Shown: piece after piece, positions 15,895 through 23,569 of the stretch
Position numbering within the stretch: position 1 is the first letter of the stretch
Layout of the letters: the number at the start of each line of letters is the position of its first letter
Assembly: GCA_049699715.1 (NCBI GenBank)
Contig: JBNAVB010000010.1
Span: 1 to 24,999 of the forward strand
Source: JAVZYK01 sp049699715
Lineage (GTDB): Archaea > Nanobdellota > Nanobdellia > Pacearchaeales > UBA284
Direction: 5' to 3'
DNA: 24,999 bases
Translations under genes and position numbers: made by a program
Notes under the pieces: model-generated
Told to the model about the DNA's origin: nothing
Database searches by the model: none
What the model saw: the letters and a program-made list of their open reading frames with translations, nothing else

Positions 15895-16964
15895 AAATCC
15901 TGTTTATCTGCTCAGGTTTCGGAAGAACATATCGGGGAGTTGAAACATGGGTTGCAGAGCTCTCCGAGCAATTTGCCAAGATGGGACATGAAGTTACGAT
16001 TTTTGCAGGCTATAAGTCTAATGTTAAGTTGAAAGGGATCAATGTTGAAAAGTTTAAGATAATTTATAGAGACTCTTTCGGAACAATCCCCAAAAGAAAA
16101 TATTTCGAGCTCCTTTGCTATTGGGCGGAAAATCTCTCATTGACTGCGGCTTCTTTCTGCGCATTAAAAAGGGGAAATTTTGATTTAATTTTTATAAGCT
16201 CCTGGGCAGACGGCTTCTCTACATTATTTCTTAAGAAGCTAGGGTTTATCAAATCTAAAACAATCTATACTTTTCATGGCGGGACTGCAAATAAATGGCT
16301 TTTGCCTCTAATTTTTCCAGTAAAGTTTGCGGATGCTGTTGTTGGAGTGAGTTATTTTGTCACTAAGAATGCTTCTAAGTTGTTGAAAAGAAATTTCGAG
16401 ACGATTTATAATGGGGTAAACACGCACTATTTTAAACCCAGGAATCTAAACAGAAAGTTTGACTTGTTGTATGTGGGCGCGTTATTGAAGAAAAAAGGGA
16501 TTTACACTTTGATAGAAGCCGTAAGTCCCCTGAGATATAAATTAGGAGTAATTGGAGACGGTCCTGAAAAGAAGAATCTGTTGAAAATCACAAAGGGAAA
16601 TAGGAATATTAAAATGTTAGGAGCAAAGAAGCATTCAGAACTCCCGACTTTTTATAATGAATCTGAAGTTGTGATTGTGCCTTCAGAGTATCCAGAGGCA
16701 CAGACAATTGTGCCTGTAGAAGCAATGGCTTGTGAAGTCCCTGTTATCGCTGCAGATATCGGGGGCTTGGGCGAGAGTGTGAAAAAATTCAAGGGGGGTT
16801 TAACTTATCAGCCTGGAAATGTCAAAGAATTAAGAAAACTTATAGAATTTCTTATGAAAAATCCGAATAAAAGAAAAGAATTAGGAAAAAAAGGTAGAGC
16901 TTTTGTAGAAAAAAATTTAGATTGGAAAATTATTGCTAAGAAATATCTAATTTTAGTGAAGTAG
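15891..16964 (+). CDS. GT4-family glycosyltransferase
   Basis: Encodes 357 residues of the GT-B fold. The N-terminal domain contains the acceptor-side glycine-rich loop region (GFGRTYRGVETWVAELSEQFAKMGHEV, in short: G-V-E-T-W-V). The C-terminal domain shows YNGVNTHYFKP, FDLLYVGALLKKKG, GDGPEKKNL and the nucleotide-sugar-binding E-x7-E motif (E269 to E277, within PEAQTIVPVEAMACEVPVIA), followed by GGLGE. It is a retaining transferase of the GT4 type, cytosolic or peripheral. It follows the methyltransferase with a 4-base overlap. Its last 12 bases overlap tail-to-tail with the second flippase gene on the other strand. Sugar specificity is unknown. Confidence 0.88.
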   Translation: MKILFICSGFGRTYRGVETWVAELSEQFAKMGHEVTIFAGYKSNVKLKGINVEKFKIIYRDSFGTIPKRKYFELLCYWAENLSLTAASFCALKRGNFDLIFISSWADGFSTLFLKKLGFIKSKTIYTFHGGTANKWLLPLIFPVKFADAVVGVSYFVTKNASKLLKRNFETIYNGVNTHYFKPRNLNRKFDLLYVGALLKKKGIYTLIEAVSPLRYKLGVIGDGPEKKNLLKITKGNRNIKMLGAKKHSELPTFYNESEVVIVPSEYPEAQTIVPVEAMACEVPVIAADIGGLGESVKKFKGGLTYQPGNVKELRKLIEFLMKNPNKRKELGKKGRAFVEKNLDWKIIAKKYLILVK

Positions 16965-18497
16965 TTTTATCAATTCGAAATCTTCTCTTTTTATTCCTTT
17001 AATTACAAACATTATAGCAATGTAAACGATGATTGCTGTAATTACTAGAAGAATACCTGCTAATATATTCAAAACTATAAGGTAATCCGTAAGCATTAAG
17101 AACCCCAACATTAGCGCTGAGGCAATTAATGTCTTGATTAATGCGTTTATCTGAAGTTTTATATTAAATTTCTTTTTTGCTATTGAGGCAAGAGCAATTA
17201 AATTTCCATATCTTGTCAATAAAGTAGCAAGAGCCACGCCCACTAAACAGTATTGTGGAGCGATAGTTAATCCTAATCTTATGAAAATGTAGTTTAAAAT
17301 AATGTTAGTGATTATTGCGATTATAATCAATATCGCAGGAATCTTATGTTTTTCGCGGGATTGGAATAGGGAGGAAAATATCGAAGTTAATGCTATTTCT
17401 GCGACTAGTAAGCTAAGTAAAGCAGAAGTGAAGATAATGGCTAGCCTGTATTCTGTTGGGACATAAGCTGCCCCATAAATAGCTTTTATTACTGATGTTG
17501 AAATGTACGCTAAGCCTATAGACGCAGGGATAGCCACCAGGTTTACATATCTAAAAACCTTACTGAAACCTCTTTCTAATCTACCTTGCTCTAGCTGAGC
17601 GAAAACAGGCAGCAATACAAAACCAAAACCTACCAATACGGCAACTGCTATGACTAAACTGATTATGGCATTGTAAAATCCTGGAAACTCAGCTGGCAAA
17701 AATATACCTAGCATAAATAAATCGACATGAGTAAAGAAAATGAGAGTAAATGAAGAGATTGTCAGCCAAGCTGAGAATGAGATAAGCTTTTTCTTTTCAT
17801 TTTTCTCAAGTTTTATCCTCTTTCCCCTGAACAAAAAACCATATTTTTTAATTGAGATCAAATAAAGATACATGAAAGAGATAAGCACCGCTATTATCAA
17901 AGCAATAAAAACAGCATCTACGGTCTTGTAAAATAAGAATATTATAGCTACTAAGACAATTCTAAGAACTTGGAATATTGTTTCTGCCATGACACTATAG
18001 TTAACACGTTGCATCAAATAGAAAATTGATGTCCAGAAAGCATGTATAGACAAAAGAAAAAGGTATATTGCACTTAATCTTAAAGGCAATGTTAGCAATG
18101 GTTTATTGAAAAGATAAACAGCTAAGATGTCTGCTAATGCAAAAATAACCAGGGCCAAAATTCCTGTCAAAATAACTTTGAAATTCAATAAAAAGAAGAA
18201 TTTGGACCGGGCTTCTATCTCTGCCTTTACACTTTTCTTCTTTAAGACTTCGGCAAGATAACGGACCATCGTAGCATTAATCCCATAATCGATGAAACTC
18301 ACTGCAATCAGAATAAATGTCAAGGCTATGCTATATAACCCGAAAAGTTCTGGAAATAACATTCTTGCCACAAGAATTGTGAATATAAGCGCACCAAACT
18401 TGTTGATAGCCATCGCTAAAGAATTGTAAAAGCTGCTTTTTACTACGCGCTGTGTTGTATTTGATGCTTGAGGTTTAGCTTTAGAGAGTTTAGGCAT
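16953..18497 (-). CDS. Second polysaccharide flippase (Wzx/PST type)
   Basis: Encodes 514 residues with about 14 hydrophobic segments, longer than the first flippase at 6718. The N-terminal helix pair has the family pattern ARMLFPELFGLYSIALTFILIAVSFIDYGINATMVRYLAE (in short: A-R-x-L-x-P-E-x-F-G then D-Y-G-x-x), typical of Wzx and lipopolysaccharide O-unit exporters. It probably exports a lipid-linked glycan made by the adjacent GT4, GT2 and Alg13/14 enzymes. Its presence beside a separate AglB-linked flippase suggests two export routes, or one for N-glycan and one for a surface polymer. Its ATG overlaps the stop of the upstream small membrane gene by 8 bases. Confidence 0.85.
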   Translation of the reverse strand: MPKLSKAKPQASNTTQRVVKSSFYNSLAMAINKFGALIFTILVARMLFPELFGLYSIALTFILIAVSFIDYGINATMVRYLAEVLKKKSVKAEIEARSKFFFLLNFKVILTGILALVIFALADILAVYLFNKPLLTLPLRLSAIYLFLLSIHAFWTSIFYLMQRVNYSVMAETIFQVLRIVLVAIIFLFYKTVDAVFIALIIAVLISFMYLYLISIKKYGFLFRGKRIKLEKNEKKKLISFSAWLTISSFTLIFFTHVDLFMLGIFLPAEFPGFYNAIISLVIAVAVLVGFGFVLLPVFAQLEQGRLERGFSKVFRYVNLVAIPASIGLAYISTSVIKAIYGAAYVPTEYRLAIIFTSALLSLLVAEIALTSIFSSLFQSREKHKIPAILIIIAIITNIILNYIFIRLGLTIAPQYCLVGVALATLLTRYGNLIALASIAKKKFNIKLQINALIKTLIASALMLGFLMLTDYLIVLNILAGILLVITAIIVYIAIMFVIKGIKREDFELIKLLH

Positions 18498-18924
18498 TTT
18501 TGGTGTTTTTGATAATATAATAGATTAAAGAAAGCGCTCGTTTATATTTCTTTTCTTTGCAAGTGAGCAAAGCTATAAAATCCAAAACATAATGTATTAA
18601 AATTCCTAAAAAAATAGGGAAGAAGATTTGGAATGAGAGAAAATTCAAAATAAATAATAATATCAAAAACTCAATATTATGGAATATCATCAGTAATTCA
18701 AGGCCTTTCTTTCTTTTTTTCAAAATTTTATTAAGTGTATAAAAATAATTGTAGGCTTTAACTAAATTCCAAGACTTCTTTTTATAAATGAAATAAATGT
18801 AGTGATCTACATCAATGAAAACAGCGGCTATAAAGAATAAAATAATCTGCCACCATTGGGAATTTAATAAAGTTAAGAGGAAAGCTACGATAACTGCCAA
18901 AATAAAATGAATATGGGGAAGCAT
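18490..18924 (-). CDS. Small DUF457/YdjM-like membrane protein
   Basis: Encodes 144 residues with three or four hydrophobic segments. It carries H4, then the FIDVDHY stretch (D38, D40, H41) at the end of a helix, FHN with H82, and HYVLDF with H111 and D115. This spacing of His and Asp at membrane borders resembles the YdjM/DUF457 family, described as putative membrane-bound metal-dependent hydrolases. Function is not established for the family and the match here is by pattern only. The overlap with the flippase start implies coupled translation. An ATTAAATATATTC box near 18941-18953, about 23-26 bases from the ATG, suggests a nearly leaderless transcript separate from SecDF. Confidence 0.5.
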   Translation of the reverse strand: MLPHIHFILAVIVAFLLTLLNSQWWQIILFFIAAVFIDVDHYIYFIYKKKSWNLVKAYNYFYTLNKILKKRKKGLELLMIFHNIEFLILLFILNFLSFQIFFPIFLGILIHYVLDFIALLTCKEKKYKRALSLIYYIIKNTKNA

Positions 18925-18949
18925 CTGACTTGTTTATTAAAGAATATAT

Positions 18950-20680
18950 TTAATCCTTTGTTATTCTGTTGAGAATGTCAGCGAATGCTGGCCGGGTTAC
19001 TAAAACTCCTACAGTTATTCCTATTAATGTTGTTACAGCGAATCCTCGAAGCAAGCCAGCGCCAGCCCACCATAACGGCAATAAAGAAACAACAACTGTA
19101 GCATAGGCTGCCATAATTATAAAAAAAGCCCTTTTGATTCTTTCTTTCATGCTATATTGTTTAGATATCTTCGACTCGGATTCGTCTATCATGACTATCT
19201 GATCATCTACGCCGGTTCCAATCGCGGCGATAATGCCTGCTATTCCTGCCAAATCGATATTCCATTTGAGCGCTGCGGCTACGAACAATGTTAAGATTGC
19301 TTCTGAGACAATAGTAATAGTTATGGGGATAAACAGCTTGAATTTCCTATAGCGAAGATAAATAATCAGGCAAACTCCGATGAAAACGGCTATGCCTGCT
19401 ATTAAGACATTTCTCGTGAATTCTTTTCCGAGAGTAGGCGAGACAGAATCAAGTTTTATTATTTCAAGCTTAAATGGAAGTGAACCAGTTATGAGGATTG
19501 TTTGCAATTTTTTCATGTTTGTCTCGGCGTCTTTATAAGCTGTCAGACGGTCTGTTCCTGCCCCAGAGCCAGAAACCGAAACCGCTGTAGTGACTTTGCC
19601 TTTTAAATCAGAAGAAATGAACAAAGAATCTACGAGCTTGTCATCGAGATACAAGTCAAGAGTTTCGTTCAAGTAGCTTTTGCCTTCTCCACTTACATTT
19701 TCTGACAATTTCTCTGTAATTTCGGCATGTTTTTGCGCAGCTGCCTCTGAAAGATGAACTGCGAACTGGAATCTGCAACTTTCTCCGCCCTGCACGGCAT
19801 TGCAAGTTTCAACCCTGGCGCAAGAAGCATCATTCCTGCAAACAAAGGTTATGTCATTGTGGCCCCCGATGAAAACTGTCTCATTGCCTATTTTTGCTTC
19901 GAACTTTCCTTGTTTTCCTATAAGTTCTTGCAATTCGTGTGGAGTTGCTCCAGCAAGTTCAACTAACATGTAAGAGTTGCCTTCTAAATCTGTAACCTCT
20001 CTTATATTCACGTCAGTTAATCCATAAACATTTAACCGATACTGCACTGTTTCAATCAGGTTAGTCATCTCCTGTTGTGTTAAAGCCCGCTCTGGTTTTA
20101 CAAGAGCTCGGGCGCCGCCTTGTAAATCTAAACCTGTTTTTATTCTAGTGGGCCAAACTTCAGAAACAGTGATTCCTAAATCAGAGGTTGTCAAGAAAAC
20201 ATAATCATTTTTGTTTGTTTTAATGGTTATTTTCGCTTTTGATTCTAGATTATCCTTAATTTCTTGGAAGGTGTGCTCTTCTAAGGACATGTCATTAACT
20301 TCATTGACAATCATCCCTTTTTCTATGCCAGCTTTTTGGGCATTTCCAAAAACCGAAACTATAGTCTTATTTTCTATTGTAAAATCCAGAGTCACACTTT
20401 TGTATTCAAAGGTTTTGTTATCTGTTTTTACTGAAATATCCCTCGTTTCGAAAGATAATGATCCTATGGCTCTGCCGTAATCTTCAAGGCTATTTATTGA
20501 CTGTCCATTAATCTCTCTAATTACCTCGCCGTTTGACAACCCTGCCAAGGCTGCAGAAGAGTTTGGAGCGATACTCTTTATTGAAACCTTACCTTCCAAA
20601 ATCTGCCAATTAAAGATAACTATTCCTGCAATAATCAGCAAGATTATTAAAAGCCATATTTTCCATGTCAGTTTTGCCAT
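18950..20680 (-). CDS. secD: Protein export subunit SecD with two predicted PDZ-like domains
   Basis: Encodes 576 residues. TM1 is at about 5-25. Two PDZ-like repeats follow (about 32-98 with SAALAGLSNGEVIREINGQSI; about 100-165 with AQKAGIEKGMIVNEVNDMSL), each showing the A-G-L/I-x-x-G-x-x-I-x-x-(I/V)-N pattern. Next come the SecD signature TGLDLQGGARALVKP (182-196), the P1 head domain, and the C-terminal five-helix RND-like membrane bundle with GIIAAIGTGVDDQIVMIDE. Four cysteines (281, 287, 293, 302) lie in the extracytoplasmic part and could form disulphides. SecDF uses the ion gradient to help pull preproteins through SecYE. The upstream secF is 54 bases away; TATTTAAA in that gap could give secD its own promoter. 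Confidence 0.92.
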   Translation of the reverse strand: MAKLTWKIWLLIILLIIAGIVIFNWQILEGKVSIKSIAPNSSAALAGLSNGEVIREINGQSINSLEDYGRAIGSLSFETRDISVKTDNKTFEYKSVTLDFTIENKTIVSVFGNAQKAGIEKGMIVNEVNDMSLEEHTFQEIKDNLESKAKITIKTNKNDYVFLTTSDLGITVSEVWPTRIKTGLDLQGGARALVKPERALTQQEMTNLIETVQYRLNVYGLTDVNIREVTDLEGNSYMLVELAGATPHELQELIGKQGKFEAKIGNETVFIGGHNDITFVCRNDASCARVETCNAVQGGESCRFQFAVHLSEAAAQKHAEITEKLSENVSGEGKSYLNETLDLYLDDKLVDSLFISSDLKGKVTTAVSVSGSGAGTDRLTAYKDAETNMKKLQTILITGSLPFKLEIIKLDSVSPTLGKEFTRNVLIAGIAVFIGVCLIIYLRYRKFKLFIPITITIVSEAILTLFVAAALKWNIDLAGIAGIIAAIGTGVDDQIVMIDESESKISKQYSMKERIKRAFFIIMAAYATVVVSLLPLWWAGAGLLRGFAVTTLIGITVGVLVTRPAFADILNRITKD

Positions 20681-20734
20681 TTGTTAGTGTTTTTTTTCTT
20701 TTTTTTGTATTTTTGTGTTTTTTAAATATTAGTT

Positions 20735-21787
20735 TTAAGATATTTTTTTCTTTTCGCAATAGAGTTTAAGTAATGAAGCATTACAACACCATGTAAAAAA
20801 AATGTCCATTACAAGCCCTATTGTGAGTATCAAAAATATTTCTCTTAGCACAGATGCCTGAGAAATGAAGTATCCTATCAAAACAGCAGCTATGGAAGTA
20901 ACTGTCATTGTTATTCCGGTTTTGAATGCAGATTTAATTCTTGAGTTGAGCTCGGCTTCGCCTCTTCGCTTAAGGACTTTTGTTGTCAACATCGTGTCTG
21001 TGTCAACGCTGTAACCTACCAACATTAAAAATGCGGCTATTCCGGCTGTTGAAACTCTGAAACCTAAGAAATTGACAATTGATAGTGTACAAATAATGTC
21101 AGCGGCTGCGCAAAGAACTACCATTAATGAAGGTACCACGGCTCTGAAAATAATTAACACGACGATTGCCATGAAAACGAAAGCTATCGCCAAGGCTATC
21201 AAGAGTTGCTTGTAAAAACTTTTTGCAAGGGTTGCCCCGGAAATTTCTGTGCTTGAATTCTCACTATTCAACTCAAATCCGAGATATTCTTCAAGAGCCA
21301 ATTTAGTGGTTTCGGCATCTGCTGTTGTTTCTATTGTAAAAGCGATTGTCTTTCTTGTGGTTATATCCTCTAGCCTTCTGATACTGACTTCGCCCAATTT
21401 TATCTTTAGAAAAGATTCTAATTCTTCTAGGTTTATATCTGATTTGTATACTGTAATTATAGTGCCTCCTGTAAGGGTCACATCTTTATACATTATGTCC
21501 CCATGCTGAGCATAGAAAATAAAAACAGAAGCTATAGAAAAAGCAAGGAACAACAAAGAAAATGTAAGGAGTATCTTATAACTTTTGTTATATTGCTCTG
21601 AGCTGAAGAATTTTGCTAGCTTCGTTTTCTGATTTTGTTCTTTTTTTTCCTTTCCCTCTTTTTTCTCTGATTTCTGCTCTTTCTGTTCTAGTTTATCCTC
21701 TTTGACTTGTTTTTCTTCTTGCTTTGGTCTTTGCCCTATATCTTCTTTCTTTTCTTCGAGCTTGTTTTCCTGGTTTATCTCGTCCAT
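20735..21787 (-). CDS. secF: Protein export subunit SecF with long charged N-terminal tail
   Basis: From the ATG at 21787 the product is 350 residues. The first 50-55 are almost all Lys, Glu and Gln and would lie in the cytoplasm. TM1 follows (KILLTFSLLFLAFSIASVFIFY), then the SecF signature VTLTGGTIITVY, a small extracytoplasmic P4-like domain and five membrane helices with GYSVDTDTMLTTKVLKRRGE and SAFKTGITMTVTSIAAVLIGYF. It partners SecD downstream in the secF-secD order seen in archaea. A TTG five codons upstream would also open the frame, but the ATG is preferred because TTTAAA at 21809-21814 lies about 25 bases from it, predicting a leaderless start. Confidence 0.9.
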   Translation of the reverse strand: MDEINQENKLEEKKEDIGQRPKQEEKQVKEDKLEQKEQKSEKKEGKEKKEQNQKTKLAKFFSSEQYNKSYKILLTFSLLFLAFSIASVFIFYAQHGDIMYKDVTLTGGTIITVYKSDINLEELESFLKIKLGEVSIRRLEDITTRKTIAFTIETTADAETTKLALEEYLGFELNSENSSTEISGATLAKSFYKQLLIALAIAFVFMAIVVLIIFRAVVPSLMVVLCAAADIICTLSIVNFLGFRVSTAGIAAFLMLVGYSVDTDTMLTTKVLKRRGEAELNSRIKSAFKTGITMTVTSIAAVLIGYFISQASVLREIFLILTIGLVMDIFFTWCCNASLLKLYCEKKKIS

Positions 21788-21807
21788 CTTTATTTTGAGC
21801 AATTTTT

Positions 21808-21828
21808 GTTTAAAAACCTTTTTAAATT
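21808..21828. promoter_or_regulatory. TATA boxes for secF (-) and tRNA-Gly (+)
   Basis: Two TTTAAA boxes lie 12 bases apart. The one at 21821-21826 is centred about 26 bases before the tRNA-Gly 5' end (21850). The one at 21809-21814 is centred about 25 bases from the secF ATG (21787). Each fits one gene best, though the symmetric cores could act in both directions. Confidence 0.5.
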
Positions 21829-21849
21829 CTCTCGCTTTTGGAATAGTGT

Positions 21850-21921
21850 GCGTCAGTAGTATAATGGTTAGTACTTCAGCCTTCCAAGCTGATCATCCGG
21901 GTTCGAATCCCGGCTGACGCA
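21850..21921 (+). tRNA. tRNA-Gly (anticodon TCC)
   Basis: A 7-bp acceptor stem (GCGTCAG / CTGACGC), A73, a D-arm with GG in the loop, an anticodon stem TCAGC/GCTGA with loop CTTCCAA (anticodon TCC), a 5-base variable loop and a T-arm CCGGG-TTCGAAT-CCCGG. No intron and no encoded CCA. The 3' three quarters are antisense to the end of the DNA glycosylase gene. Confidence 0.96.
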
Positions 21922-22437
21922 TTTATTATTCTTGATGAAAAACCTGAGCTTCTTTTTTAAGTCTCGCGCTACTCCGATTCTGTGAGAAGAAGCTATCTTC
22001 AAGTTTTTCTCATGAACATTTAGAAAATATAGCTCTCGGGTTTCTGTAATATGTTTTTTATTGAAATTTTTATTGATACTCAAAATCCGAGTAAGCCTAC
22101 CCGGGCCTGATAGATTAGCTTTGAAATTCAACGGTTCGAGAGCACGGATCAGAACAGCGCCTGCCTTCCCCTCTTTTTCTGTAACAATATTGAACATCCA
22201 GTATTTATGAACATTGTAAATGAAAAATGTCCCAGGCTTCAAGAACATTGGCTTGCTTAGCTCGGTTTTTTTGAAAGCTCTTGATGCCGGATCTCTTGCG
22301 CCATAATAGGCTTCAGTTTCTACTATCTTAGATTTGAGCTTACTGCCATTCATGTCCCTTATAAGAATTTTTCCGAGAAGTTCTTTAGCTACAACTTCTG
22401 CTTTTCTGTTGAAAAACTTTTCACTTAACCTTTCCAT
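21868..22437 (-). CDS. DNA-3-methyladenine glycosylase (MPG/AAG family)
   Basis: Encodes 189 residues. The N-terminal region (FFNRKAEVVAKELLGKILIR) and the catalytic VETEAYYGARDPASRAF-type segment (E41 activates water in the family), then KPGTFFIYNVHKYWMFNIV, AVLIRALEP, the GPGRLTRILSI lipid-like loop and RIGVARD, follow the MPG order. It excises alkylated purines in base-excision repair. The last 17 residues are encoded antisense to tRNA-Gly, and the stop codon falls in the tRNA D-loop. The family usually ends near F-V-S-R, and here VSR is read from the antisense of the tRNA 3' end, with 13 extra residues after it. It starts 29 bases after tRNA-Arg, so cotranscription or a TTTTTAATAC box near 22459 is possible. 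Confidence 0.9.
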   Translation of the reverse strand: MERLSEKFFNRKAEVVAKELLGKILIRDMNGSKLKSKIVETEAYYGARDPASRAFKKTELSKPMFLKPGTFFIYNVHKYWMFNIVTEKEGKAGAVLIRALEPLNFKANLSGPGRLTRILSINKNFNKKHITETRELYFLNVHEKNLKIASSHRIGVARDLKKKLRFFIKNNKCVSRDSNPDDQLGRLKY

Positions 22438-22465
22438 TCTCCAAATATTAAAAAAGTATTAAAAA

Positions 22466-22613
22466 CGCTCCTGGCAGGATTTGCACCTGCGACCTTCGCC
22501 TATCTCCTTTTCTTTTTGAGCGAATCTTTTTTATAAAAAGACTCTTTTGATGCAATCTTTCTGTAAAAGATTGCTTAGGAGAGCGTTGCTCTATCTGGCT
22601 GAGCTACAGGAGC
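22466..22613 (-). tRNA. tRNA-Arg (anticodon CCT) with a 74-nt intron
   Basis: Acceptor stem GCTCCTG/CAGGAGC with G73, D-arm GCTC/GAGC, anticodon loop CTCCTAA (CCT, decoding AGG), T-arm GCAGG-TGCAAAT-CCTGC. No encoded CCA. The intron (22502-22575) follows position 37. The splice motif is visible: central helix CTCC (32-35) with intron GGAG, 3-nt bulges TAA and ATA, and outer helix CGCT/GGCG. The inner helix is replaced by hairpins inside the intron (GCAATCTTT/AAAGATTGC; GAGTCTTTTT/AAAAAGATTC), making it a relaxed bulge-helix-bulge. Positions 27 and 43 are A and A, a mismatch. TTTAAA centred at 22640 lies 26 bases upstream, inside the end of the TGS-GTPase gene. Confidence 0.92.
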
Positions 22614-22629
22614 CTGATAATCAAAGAAA

Positions 22630-23538
22630 TTACTTTTTTAAATAGATTTCTACTATATCGTTATCTTCGAGCTTGTGATCCAAGCCGCATCTCTGTCCTT
22701 TGAACTTAACACTCTTGCCCCAAACTAAAGCGTAATTAAACTTGTCAAGAAAAGTTTTGTGGATGGTTAAAGTCAAATCGCGGATTGTAGAGCCTTGCTT
22801 GAGGATTATAGGGGTCTGTGCTTGTTTCTTCCCAGGCTCCTTTGTAAAAACCCTTACTATCTTTAATCTAGCAAAAATCTTCTCCTTGAGCTCTTGAATA
22901 TTTTGTTTTGTCTGGGCGGAAACAGATAATTCTGAACGCGAGGGGACTTTTTGTATTACATCGCACTTGTTATGGACAATTAGGACTGGTAGAGAAAGAT
23001 TCGCTTCTTTTAGCTCTTGTAAAACGGTTTCAATTTCTTCGTTGTTTGTGGCGACAATAATAATCAAATCAGAAATCCTTATGATTCCTAAGTTTTCAGA
23101 ATCCAAATCAATATTACCATGCAAAGAAGGAATATCAACAACTTGGATTTTACAGCCGCCATAGTCAAATACTCCTTGTTCAGGCCTTACTGTTGTGTAT
23201 GGAAAAGGAGAAATCTTAGGGCGGGCTTTAGTCAATACTGCGAGCAAAGAACTTTTTCCTGAATTGGCCAATCCAACGAGAACAATAAGGGCATCTGCTG
23301 TTTTTTTTACAGATTCCATTGATGAAGCCCTATGTTTTTTCTTTTTCTTTTCTTCTTCTAATTCTTTTTTTAGTTTCGCTAGTTTAGATCTTAACTCAGC
23401 GAGCAAATTCTCTGAGCCTTTATGCTTTGGCGCTAGCTTTATCATCTTCTCCAAAGCATAAATCTTAGCTTCTTTTGTCTTTGCAGCTAAATACTCACCT
23501 TGCGCTCTGAAATATTCAGGAGAGGCGTTTATAGGCAT
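22630..23538 (-). CDS. Obg/DRG-related GTPase with C-terminal TGS domain
   Basis: Encodes 302 residues. An N-terminal helical region (1-70) ends in a run of Glu then Lys. The GTPase domain has P-loop GLANSGKSS (89-97), switch I YTTVRPEQG (114-122), G3 as DIPS (135-138, where Obg/DRG proteins normally have D-x-P-G), G4 NKCD (190-193) and G5 SAQ (207-209). A TGS domain (about 227-301) has IRDLTLTIHKTFLDKFNYALVWGKS and ends in LEDNDIVEIYLKK. Domain order matches archaeal DRG, which is longer (about 365 residues) and has an inserted subdomain; this form is compact. Relatives act in translation or ribosome binding. It lies 31 bases after the arginine decarboxylase gene. Confidence 0.85.
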   Translation of the reverse strand: MPINASPEYFRAQGEYLAAKTKEAKIYALEKMIKLAPKHKGSENLLAELRSKLAKLKKELEEEKKKKKHRASSMESVKKTADALIVLVGLANSGKSSLLAVLTKARPKISPFPYTTVRPEQGVFDYGGCKIQVVDIPSLHGNIDLDSENLGIIRISDLIIIVATNNEEIETVLQELKEANLSLPVLIVHNKCDVIQKVPSRSELSVSAQTKQNIQELKEKIFARLKIVRVFTKEPGKKQAQTPIILKQGSTIRDLTLTIHKTFLDKFNYALVWGKSVKFKGQRCGLDHKLEDNDIVEIYLKK

Positions 23539-23569
23539 ATACTAAAGAAAACACAATTGTTTTTAATTG

